A stretch of 64,000 nucleotides of DNA from Loripinus fragilis. Lineage: Eukaryota; Mollusca; Bivalvia; Lucinida; Lucinidae. Location of the stretch: positions 1-64,000 of the forward strand of contig CAXHUL010000511.1 in NCBI GenBank assembly GCA_964019695.1, read 5' to 3'. Positions 55,179 through 64,000 of this stretch are shown piece after piece. How positions within the stretch are numbered: the stretch's first letter is position 1; each line of letters begins with the position of its first letter. The notes beneath the pieces are model-generated. The model ran no database searches. It had not been told where the DNA came from and was given only the letters and a program-made list of their open reading frames with translations. The translations under genes and the position numbers were made by a program.

Positions 55179-56010
55179 AGTCCCAACTAATCCTTTTGCA
55201 GATAAGTGTGTTCTCATATTTTACATAACATATGTGAAAAGCTAGTTGGGACTCGGGGGGGAATGATATCCCACAGCTCAAAATGTACCGTCTGGGCGAG
55301 CCCAAACATTAGCTTTTGGATTTTTGGTGTGCTCTCTTAAAAATCTTTTTTTCCAGTATAATGAAATAATTGGTACAAATAATTTTCCTTTTCATAACCC
55401 CTTAGTCATGAAATATTACAACGTTTTACGCATATTGTTCTTCAGATAATGGAAATTGCCCTTTTACTAAATTGAGTTGGTAGATTATTTTGCACATATA
55501 CTGTATCTATCCAATACACATGAACTACATGGCCCTTGACTAGGTGTACTTTATGCATGGATGAATGGTTATAGTACATTGCTGCATAATGATGCACCAG
55601 GTATATACATTGTCACAAAGGTTGAATATGGACTACAGTTGCACCTCAAAATATTTCCTAACAAATCAGATAGAAAAAAACAGCAAAAATAATCATTAAA
55701 ATACTCATGATTTAGGACTTTAAAATACTTTCATTGTGATTTGTAATCGAGTATTGATGATATAAAGCCCTTACACGTGAAAATAATTGATTTCTAAATA
55801 TTTTAGTGAATTCAAATTTTGTAACCCTTACCCCCTTTGGTAGCGTCTCCTGTGTTATCGTAGGGGTCTGCCTGTGTAATTATAACCTTAATTTGTTCCT
55901 AACATCAAGCGTCCTTTTCAAAAGAATACCAATGATATCTTGTGCATAGGGAAGTTTTGGGAAGCATCTGAAAAATAGGCAGATACCCTATCAAAGTGTC
56001 AGAGGTCCTT
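54826..56010. mobile_element. 1.2-kb TIR element inserted in the tandem array
   Basis: AAGGACCTCTGAC and GTCAGAGGTCCTT are perfect 13-bp inverted ends. Array sequence resumes directly on both sides. No transposase ORF. It contains the duplication at 54956-55165. Confidence 0.7.
54956..55262. repeat. ~104-bp direct duplication with C-runs and a 15-bp inverted pair
   Basis: ATTTAATTTCCTATTTCCAT through 'aggaaatagaa' occurs twice, each ended by a long C-run (55040-55060 and 55146-55177). CGAGTCCCAACTA and TAGTTGGGACTCG flank a 60-bp loop at 55178-55257. The run lengths may be assembly-dependent. Confidence 0.75.
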
Positions 56011-56895
56011 GCACAAATGGTTCCACTTCACTGAACAAAACAACAACCAGAGCTCCATATAAGAAATAACTTTAAACAACATCTTTTCCTGAACCACTGG
56101 TCCAAATTCAAAATAATTTCACAGAATTGTTCCTCATAACACCGCCTACCAAAATTGCACAAATGGTTTCACTCAGCTGAACAAAAGGGCTGCCAGAGCT
56201 CTAAATAAGAAATATCTTTGAATGGCATTTCCTCCTTAACCACTGGTCTAAATTAAAAATAATTTCACAGAATTGTTTCTCATAATACCCTGTACTATAA
56301 TCACATAAATGGTTCCGCTCCACTGAACAAAAGGGCTACCAGAGTTCTAGATAAGAAATATCTTTAAACAACATTTCCTCCTGAACGACTGTTCGAAATT
56401 CGAATTAATTTCACAGAATTATTCATCATGAAGCATTCAGCCAAAATTGAACAAATCGTTCCACTCCGCCGAACAAAGGTGTCACCAGAGCTCTGGATAT
56501 GAAATTTCTTTAAACGACATCTCCTCCTGATCCACTGGTCTAATTTTCAAATGATTTCACAAAATTGTCCCTCATGATGCTATCTACTAAAATTGCACAA
56601 ATGGTTCTGCTCTACTGAAGAAAGGGGCCATCACAGCTCTAGATAAGAAATGTCTTTAAACAACATTTCCTCTTGAACCTCTGTTCCAAATTCAACATTG
56701 TTTCACAGAAATGTTCCGCATGGTGCCTTCTACCAAAATTGATCAGAATGTTTAGCTCAGCTGAACAACATGCCCACCAGAGCTAAAAATAGAAATGTCT
56801 TTAAATGACATCTCTTTAGTCACAGGCAAATACTATAACATTATATGTGCCAGGACTCATGTGAGCAATCCAGGGCCCTAGGACCCTCTTGTTTT

Positions 56896-58317
56896 ATTAA
56901 ACTAAGCACTAAGGTGAATTGGAGAAATGGGATTTATGGTTTGAGATTAAATAACCCAACTCTGGGGTATAAATTTAACGATTTGGTCTTGTTTTAATAC
57001 TGGCTCCAGAATATTTTCTAACAAAGAAATTTGGTAAAAAGAATCAGTGGGTATAAATTCAACGAATTGGCCTTGTTTTAATACTGTCTCAAGAAAATTT
57101 TCAAAGAAATTTGGAAACAAAGACTATCATGGCAGGTTTTAGACATTTTGTAACTACTAAGATTCCCAATTTATTACCTAGGGTCTAAAGACAGTTGATC
57201 ACTTAAACAACTGACCTCAGCCACATCAGGGGATTTAGACAAGATTTCAACATTTAGACATTTCCCTAATTGTCCTAGTCCCTTAGGTAATACCCCCCCC
57301 CCCCCCCCCCATCTGTGAGAAAACGCTGATAGGTGCATTACTGTTGCACTAAAAAGCACAACTAAATTATACAAACATTACTAGAATCACTTTTTCAAAA
57401 CATGAAAGAAGCTATAAACGCTAGCTCGTTCGATAGGTATAACCTATTTATTTCATATTATATCTGTGCTAAATTCTGTGCGGTGAATTATATATATATT
57501 TGACAATGGATTCGAAGAGGACAATTAAAACTGACGATACATCGAAGAAGATCGTATGTATGATTGATCTTATTTTCTTGTTATTTTAAACAAAATTTGG
57601 TGTTGTGTCAATTTAGTAAATAGCCACTGCCTTTAATGAAACCCCGGGGTTGCAGCCCCAATCCTATGTTCAGGACCGTTTAAAGTGTGGGCTTAAGGTG
57701 CCGTGCAATACATCGATCAACATCGTCCCTATACAGGCGCAGTGTGAGCATTTTTTGCGCCAAAGTAGGCGCAAAAAATGATATTTTGCAAAACCTATTT
57801 ACATATTTTCTTTTGATTAACTTCGTTAGCGTTTGTCCGTGAATACGAAAAACTAAATGCACAGATCAGCCTGCTCTTAATTTCTTACGCAAACTTTTTG
57901 GTCAGCGACTTTAATTGCTTTTTAAAGTGGAAATATGTCATGTTTAATCTATGCAATGGCACATTTAGGATCGAGGGCAGTGGTGGTCTCCGTAAACCAC
58001 TTCAGCTCGGATGTGACTGTCAACTGCTTAAAGCATTTGTCTGTAGGGTGTTATGCTGCTTTAAGGGGTACACCTTAAAGTCACCGGCGGATCATACAGC
58101 TCGTAGTCCGAGGAAACCTAAATACATTTACTGCAAACTTTCGCATATATCGGTAATTTCGCATATAAACCTGGTGTGAGGTTACTCGGGGGTAATTTTG
58201 GTACGGGTGTGCGAGCCAATTAATTTGAAACCAACCTCAATCATTTACCTGGCCTTTGAAAAAAACCCAGCCCATTCTTATACTTGATTTCTTAGAAAGT
58301 TGACATATTCTACGTTT
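56896..58317. other. No recognised feature
   Basis: Two related 60-bp stretches near 56940-57110 share 'ggtataaatt.aacga.ttgg.cttgttttaatac'. There is a C-run at 57293-57310. No gene is apparent. Confidence 0.4.
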
Positions 58318-58446
58318 TTTTTTGGTCCTTGAGCAAGACACATTTATCCTAGCTAAGTACTAGTCCGACCCAGGAAGACCCGTCCCTGTTTAACTGAAAG
58401 ATTGTTGATGGGACGTAAAGAATCTTTTTCAAATCAAACAAACAAA
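58318..58446 (+). repeat. 5'-truncated SINE
   Basis: It has body CCTTGAGCAAGACACATTTA and tail GGGACGTAAAGAATC followed by A/C-rich sequence. It lacks the tRNA-like head. Confidence 0.75.
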
Positions 58447-58635
58447 ACCATTGTCGTGAGAAACCCTGCTTTATGTAAATGTGAAAACAAAGGCTTGATG
58501 GGAATCTGAGCGAAAAATATGTGCATATTACATGGGTGTCAGAAAATTTTGAGATAAAAAATTTCCCAAAAAAAGAAAATGTGTTTAACGAGAGTTTTGT
58601 GTTTGTCATACTTTCTTGTCTTTTCATTGCAGCCT

Positions 58636-58757
58636 TGTGGTCACCTGCTGAGAAATGGCTGACCTCTTGGCTCGCTTGTATGTGTTTTGCCACTTTCACA
58701 TGTGATGTCCTGGGTCAGGTGTGGTACTTGATTGTTTCGATTCTTGATCTTTGCCTT
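58636..58757 (+). repeat. Repeat fragment shared with 16612-16690
   Basis: See the partner. The 133-aa ORF across it runs into a C-run at 58790-58822 and gives a poly-proline artefact. Confidence 0.4.
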
Positions 58758-58786
58758 CTAGACCATGAGCTGCTTATAGACCCCTT

Positions 58787-58824
<38 letters not shown>

Positions 58825-58842
58825 GGAATTTCGTACGCTATG

Positions 58843-59105
58843 ATTTTCTAAAAGGCACTGTCTCCGGGTCCGGTACCGGACTTCTAGACTACGGGGCTAC
58901 GGGTCCGGTACCGGACCCCTAGACACTGATTCTAGGGGTCCGGTACCAGACCCCGAGCCACGCCTATGAGGACTGTCTCGGGGTCCGGTAGTTTGTGAAA
59001 CAACTACTGACAAGTCTAGGGATACGGGTCCGTACCTGCACGTATATGTAGTAACAGTTATTTTACCAACAAAAACTCATTAGTCCGCCATCTTTGATCG
59101 TCAAT
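58843..59105 (+). repeat. Left arm of a 4.5-kb inverted repeat, rich in GGTCCGGTACCGGACC
   Basis: 'ggcactgtctc' and several full or partial copies of the 16-bp palindrome GGTCCGGTACCGGACC are followed by 'gtttgtgaaacaact', 'gtagtaacagttattttacc' and 'ccgccatctttgatc'. All recur reversed at 63091-63346. 59106-59449 holds nothing recognised. Confidence 0.8.
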
Positions 59106-59449
59106 GGGAAACCAATCTGTATTTACTGTCATGCGTCACACTATTCAAACAGTTAAGCTTAACTCACCTGTAACAAATCAATTATCTTCTCATCTTCAAT
59201 TAAAGGAACCAATTAAACTATTTGTTGGCAGCTGATTAGTGAGCTGAGTGAGCAGTGTCAAATAAGCTTACATAGTCTGTAGTGTAGATTCATTATTCAA
59301 CTATAGATATCAAAGAGACTCACTACTGGGACAACGGCAGTGGATCTTGCTGTTATCTTTTGATATTCGGACATAGCTTTATAAGAAGACTCTGAGTCCT
59401 TTTTTTTTGTCTTTTTTTAAACAACTGATATGGTCCAAAAAGGAAATGA

Positions 59450-59960
59450 CTATTAGCATAAATACAAACAGTGTTGAACAAGATCAGACTGCTCATACGA
59501 TAACAGTCTGATCTGGATCCACACTGTTTGCTAGAGAGACGTTACAAATGGATATCATAAGGCTGAAGACTCGATCGCGGAATTGCATCTAGAATAATGA
59601 CAAACAGTGATGAACAAGATCAGACTGCTCCTATGATAACAGTCTGATCTCGGTCCACTCTATTTGCTACAGAGACGTTACAAATGGATCTGCATAGGTT
59701 GAACGACTCAATCGCGGAAATGCATCTAAAATTTACGTCTGCTGGAGTTATCTGCTACATATAAATGCTTACGCCAACGGCTAATTTCGCCGTGGACCCT
59801 GATCAGACTGTTCCTAGGAGAGCAGTCAGATTTGGGTCCAAACTGTTTGCTACAAAGACGCCTTACGAACAGACACACATTGCGAATCCGGTTCAGGCTA
59901 CTCCTAGGATAGCAGTTTGATACGAGTCCACACTATTTGCTACAAAGACGGCTTATGGGT
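59450..59960 (+). repeat. Tandem array with CAGTCTGATCTGGATCCACA units
   Basis: About four units of 120-135 bp, each with 'gatcagactg', 'cagtctgatct', 'tccacactgtttgct' and 'agacgttacaaatgga'. Related units lie at 32295-32470 and 61985-62215. Confidence 0.75.
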
Positions 59961-59999
59961 CGTTATGTCAGGGAAATGCAACTTATCAGTGCCGGACCT

Positions 60000-60697
60000 A
60001 ATGGGGGGGCCTTGGGGGCACGTGCCCCCCGAAGAGGCTGTGAGTGCCCTAAAAAAAACTTTTTTCACGCATTATATGATATTGCGCGAATATACGGTAA
60101 TGCATATTTATATGACATAACAGCTCCGCTGAAAGAAAATGTGGCCGTGGGGGCACAGACAAGGCTGTGAGTGTGACCCGGGCTGGTAAATGATGGGATT
60201 TTAAATCTCCTGTAGTCTGGTCGCGGAGAATAAAACACTTTTGTGCCCCCTCCCAGTCCCAAGCAAAAAAACTCGGAAATTTGGGGTGTGTGTTGGGGGG
60301 GGGGGGGGGGGGCACTTATCCCCAGTCCCATGGCTGTGGGGCTGGAGTGTGAGCCCCCCCCCCCCCCCCCCCCCCCCCCATCTTCCATTCCCTTGATGCT
60401 TCCATTGCATATCTCATGTAGTATAGTAGTCGCAAGGCTAACAAGTAATAGCTGTGCCCCCCTTCCTCCTTCGACCAGACTCAGAGAAGTTAAGAGAGCC
60501 CCAGTCCGTAGGCTGCTGCCGCGCTGGGCGTATGTTATTGGGTTGGGAATGAAAAAGTACAAAGTATGCCCGGTTTTTTCTTAGGTGTGGACTTTGTTTT
60601 CTAGCATTTTTTTTTCAAATTTAAAGCCCCCCACCCCCTCACAAGGGCTCTGCTGTTTTTCTGAACATTGGACTGACTCAGACTTGCATTGCAACTG

Positions 60698-60731
<34 letters not shown>

Positions 60732-60735
60732 CACA
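60000..60735. repeat. Low-complexity G/C-run tract
   Basis: G-runs and C-runs lie at 60294-60312, 60354-60379 and 60703-60732, with CCCCC/GGGGG-flanked 'ggcacgtgcc' and 'ctgtgagtg' repeats. Overlapping glycine- or proline-rich ORFs are artefacts. Confidence 0.7.
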
Positions 60736-60930
60736 TGGGAACCCAGTGATTTTGTTACCTGCGCATCCTGATTTTTGCTTGCGGCCCTCTCGTCGCAAGC
60801 ATTTCTGTCGGAATAGTGATACCCTCTACCTGGTTTGTCTATTTATATAAACAAACTGTTAGCATAACGGTCGTGGTTATGGGAACAAAACAGTTCAGTG
60901 ACAAGACAACTCACTGACAGCAAGTTAAGA

Positions 60931-61407
60931 CAGGGTTCGTACAGAAATGGGAAAACAGAAGTCCAGGACTTTTACAGGACTATTCCAGGATTTTACCATT
61001 TTTCAAGGACTCAATTTCTTCCCAATTTTGTATAACACAACGTTTTAAAGTGCACTTTTTTCAGTCAGAAGCGGCGAAATGAATAGGCGCACTCGATTTC
61101 TTTGATTCTGACACCGGTGATAAAAACCGGGACTACCGCACAAATTGAATAGAATAGAATAGAATACGAGTTGCACCTCGCTCTTTGACGTGTATCTAGC
61201 GATTTTCATTCAGTTTTTTTTGCGATTTTCACACATTTTTTTAGCGCATCCCATAAATCTGAAAGGACTAGTTGTATTTTAATATTTTTCAAAGACTAAT
61301 TCATATTTTCAAGGATGATTTTACAAAATTCCAGGACAATTCCAGGACAAAAGGCACTTTTTTTTCCAGGACCAAGGCCAATTTTTTCCAGGTCTGTGCG
61401 AGCCCTG
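60931..61407. mobile_element. 477-bp MITE with CAGGG ends
   Basis: CAGGGTTCGTACAGAAATGG and, reversed, CAGGGCTCGCACAGACCTGG form the ends. TAAGA flanks both sides (60926-60930, 61408-61412). The interior repeats 'ccaggac' motifs. CAGGG termini are hAT-like, although hAT usually duplicates 8 bp. Confidence 0.7.
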
Positions 61408-61419
61408 TAAGAGCATGTC

Positions 61420-61745
61420 TCATATTATATGCCATATTAACCCCCAAATTCAATTTGTGGATATATGGTGTGGTCATGGAATGTCGCTCACTGTTTTCAT
61501 CCACTGTGACCTTGATCTCAGGACCCACAGCAGATCGCCTATTTTATTTATGGTAGCATTCCATATTTGGTATGTAGATACATCTTGGACCCTTGAGAGT
61601 CACCAAATGTTTCCAGGTCACTGTTACCTTGACCTCTGGTTTCTGTTCTAGCAAGGTCAAGCTTAGAGCTTATCTGTATATAATTTGAGGTAGGAATCCT
61701 AAATTTGGTGTGAGGATATATTTTGGGATCATGGCGTGTCGCATA
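61420..61745 (+). repeat. Degenerate ~140-bp tandem repeat
   Basis: Units share 'tttggtatg.ggatata', 'cttgg..cat.g.gtc.c' and 'tgaccttgacctc'-type boxes. Confidence 0.55.
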
Positions 61746-61984
61746 CACTTCTGGGTCAAAAAAAATGGGCTTCAAAATGGCTTGAAATGCAGTCTCAGAG
61801 ACATAGATTTAAAAAAAAAATGAGCGGTTCCACCCCCTCTCATACTCTCCCCCCGCTCACGGCTTGCGCCGCTCGCTTCAAGCATTCGGCTTCAAGTGCC
61901 CCCCCCCCTGTACAAAAACCCCTATGGGTCCAGCCCTGCTTATGCTTACGTCAATGGCCAATATCCCTGTACAGACAAACATTT

Positions 61985-62215
61985 GGGACCAGGATCAGAC
62001 TGCTCCTATGAGATCTGGGTCAATATTGATTGCTTCAAAGACGTCTTTCAATAACGAACTGGTAGACGACATATGGGTGGTTATGCAAGGAAAATGCAAC
62101 TTATGCTTACGTCAATGGCTAATTTCTCCGTACAGACAAATATTGTGGATCTGGATCAGACTGCTCTTATGAGAGCAGTTTAATCCGGGTCCACACTGTT
62201 TGCTACAAAGACTGG
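61985..62215 (+). repeat. Two GATCAGACTGCTCCTATGAG units
   Basis: The same family as 59450-59960: 'ggatcagactgctc.tatgag', 'gggtcca.actgtttgct'. Confidence 0.65.
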
Positions 62216-62235
62216 ACTGGAATAATCTAGCAGAA

Positions 62236-62415
62236 CATAAATGGCGTTTCGCTGGCGTGCTAATGATGGCCCAACATCAATGGCTTAGTAGCTTTTTAAT
62301 TTTCCAGGGGATCCTGATCAGTATTGCTAAGAAAACTATATTTCTTATGATTTTTCAGGGGGAGGGGGCTCCGGAAGCCCTGCCCCCCTCCCCCCCTCTG
62401 GATCATCGCATCATG
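62236..62415 (+). repeat. GCGGATCC-family variant, third copy
   Basis: It has 'atggcgtttcgctggcg', 'gatggcccaacatcaatgg', 'ttttccaggggatc' and ends CTGGATCATCGCATC. Confidence 0.6.
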
Positions 62416-62499
62416 AATACGCCCAACTGATGTTAGATCCCTATCATAAATTTTTGAGCACCACATTTCGTAGAGCTCAATAGTCATATATAGCAATTT

Positions 62500-62800
62500 T
62501 GTTGTGAATAACGTCCTGTGCCAGCATGCTATTACCGAGCCACCATCGGCCCATGCGTTTGGCTGGTGTTCGACAGTGGTCTGATTTTGTGTGCTTATTT
62601 GGTCTTAAGTTTTTGGGTGCTCTAAAGAACCGTCTCACCGCTGAGAATAACTTCTTGTGCTAGCATGTTATATCAGGCCAAAATCGGCCCACGTTTAAAG
62701 CTATTTTATTTTGAATAACTTAGGACCACCATCGGCCCATGCGTTTCACTGGTGGTTGTGGTGGATGGACGGGCGGACAGACAGACAGACAGTTATGTGA
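62500..62800 (+). repeat. CCATCGGCCCATGCGTTT repeat with GACAGACA tail
   Basis: It has three partial units with 'cc.ccatcggcccatgcgttt' and 'tgtgctagcatg.tat', ending in (CAGA)n at 62775-62792. 62801-63090 holds nothing recognised. Confidence 0.5.
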
Positions 62801-63090
62801 CCATTTAGTCGGTATAAAAGCAATTAAACAATGCACCTGCAATCACCATTTGCTTACTTCAATGAAAGTGCAAATTGGTATTTACCTTTAATGGTTAATA
62901 ATCAAGCAGACAGATAACAAAAATAAATTAATAAGCACAAATAAAAGGACATCAAACCCTGCGCCAATTCACTGATGCGATAGTTCCCCCTGACATTAAT
63001 TACCTTTATTCATGACCTTATTGAAAAAATAAGGATAAGAAAAATAAAAATAATACGAATAAAGTAAGACAAATTATATCTAGTTATGTT

Positions 63091-63346
63091 GATGATCAAA
63101 GATGGCGGACGAAGCAAAGTGAAACTTCAACACGAGTTTTTGTTGGTAAAATAACAGTTACTACATGTACGTGCAGGTACAGACACGCACCCCCGTATCC
63201 CTAGACGTGCCGAGTAGTTGTTTCACAAACTACCGGACCCCGAGACAGTCCTCATAGGCGTGGCTCGGTGTCCGGTACTGGACCCGTAGCCCCGTAGTCT
63301 AGGGGTCCGGTACCGGACCCCGAGACAGTGCCTTTCTAAAACTACA
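63091..63346 (-). repeat. Right arm of the 4.5-kb inverted repeat
   Basis: The reverse of 58843-59105, with the same order of boxes and the GGTCCGGTACCGGACC palindrome. Arms differ at several positions. Confidence 0.8.
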
Positions 63347-63745
63347 CTATATATAAAGCAAAATGACACATGTTAGTCCTCTGGCAGTTGGGGCGTTACT
63401 TTGTTACAGCCTTGTTAACTACGTTACCCTATAACAGCTTCCAATCGCTTGAGCAAATACAAACCTATACCTAAATCTTATTCATTAACATGCCAATGAC
63501 CTTATATTCACTAAATTAAACGCAGCAAATAGCTGGTATGCATCAATACAACTTAAGTCCATTATATTGCAGATATATTTGTTACTTACTTTCAAATATA
63601 CTACTATTTAGTGTTGTGCTTCCACTAGGACATGAACTGCCAAAATATATCTGAGGGGGAGTTTTATACACTATAATTTTCTAAAACCACATAACATAAG
63701 TCAAAAAATAATGCATGTTAACTCTTTATGGGTTGGGGCGTTAAC
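63330..63745 (+). repeat. Two ~330-bp units continuing toward the window end
   Basis: 'tttctaaaac.ac.ta' plus 'atgttag.cctctggcagttg' and 'ggttggggcgtta' occur near 63330-63400 and again near 63680-63740. 63746-64000 holds nothing else recognised. Confidence 0.5.
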
Positions 63746-64000
63746 TTGCAAAAGACTTTTTAAGAACATATTTAATACGTTACCCAAAATAATAGGAAAT
63801 CCTATAGTATATATATCAAGCTGTTTCTTATTCTTACACATCAATATTATCTTGTAATTGAAATTAAATGACTAGTTGTATAAGTTTAACACATTTAGGC
63901 ACCTACTATTTCTGTTACATACGTTACATTTCATTAAATACATTATTTTAGTGCAATATTAGCATCATATGAGGTTAAACTATGTATTCAAAAAATTATC

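Larger units (their letters stand above)
53243..56895 (+). repeat. Mollusc 'CTCACCTGAGCCGAAGGCTC' repeat with ~140-bp tandem units
   Basis: It starts GCTCACCTGAGCCGAAGGC and ends near CAGGGCCCTAGGACCCTCTTG, boundaries I recognise from bivalve repeats. About eleven units of 135-149 bp (53300-54825) and six of about 146 bp (56011-56830) share 'ctgaaccactggtccaaatt', 'cacagaattgttcctc' and 'agagctccagataagaaat'. The two arrays are one array split by the element at 54826-56010. Confidence 0.85.

Noticed and set aside
58521..58922. 133-aa plus-strand ORF
   Set aside because: It runs through a repeat fragment and a C-run into the palindrome arm, with no recognisable domain.

Overview
The window looks like intergenic DNA from a marine bivalve mollusc. 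It is AT-rich and contains no convincing host protein-coding gene. Almost everything I can support is repetitive: MITEs, tRNA-derived SINEs, satellites, long poly-G/poly-C runs, and the repeat that starts with 'gctcacctgagccgaaggctc', which I know from bivalve genomes. The bivalve call rests on repeat style and remembered motifs, not on a host gene.

The only protein-coding unit is a complete Ty3/Gypsy-like LTR retrotransposon on the minus strand at 3359-15671 (12,313 bp). Its two 213-bp LTRs are identical by eye, it has a 4-bp target duplication (ccag), a PBS that fits tRNA-Ser and a polypurine tract. Read right to left it has: a 5' LTR with a strong splice donor; a leader with 40-bp repeats; gag (841 aa, Q-rich and RS-rich, no zinc knuckle); a TTTAAAC slippery heptamer at the end of gag that opens pol in the -1 frame; pol (protease, RT, RNase H, integrase); a non-coding tract with eight copies of a 25-bp motif; and, in the position where a retrovirus has env, an intact 465-aa protein with a complete TatD-type metallo-nuclease domain. 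A strong splice acceptor sits one base upstream of that protein's ATG. pol is broken twice: a 167-bp MITE lies between protease and RT, and one base is missing between RT and RNase H. The element landed inside the C-terminal coding end of a non-LTR retrotransposon.

The rest by region. 1-3358: a SINE, GCGGATCC-family MITEs, and a Harbinger-like MITE with a TAA duplication. 16-20 kb: satellite, a full-length SINE with a 14-bp target duplication, and more GCGGATCC MITEs. 20.5-30.7 kb: three copies of a 1.5-kb complex block. The second and third form a large inverted repeat, and each arm was later hit by a different element: a TA-flanked 1.45-kb element on the left, and on the right a 2.8-kb TIR element filled with TTCTAGAA palindromes. 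31-45 kb: degenerate satellites, MITEs and microsatellites. 46.1-49.8 kb: a MULE-like foldback element with about 1-kb inverted arms, a 9-bp target duplication and a SINE inside. 50 kb: two identical 204-bp units containing a 5S rRNA-like promoter. 52-57 kb: a nested MITE pair and 140-bp tandem arrays split by another TIR element. 58.8-63.3 kb: inverted arms studded with GGTCCGGTACCGGACC palindromes.

The candidate novel system is the TatD-carrying LTR element. I infer that gag, pol and the nuclease are expressed from one promoter, by frameshifting (gag-pol) and by splicing (TatD).
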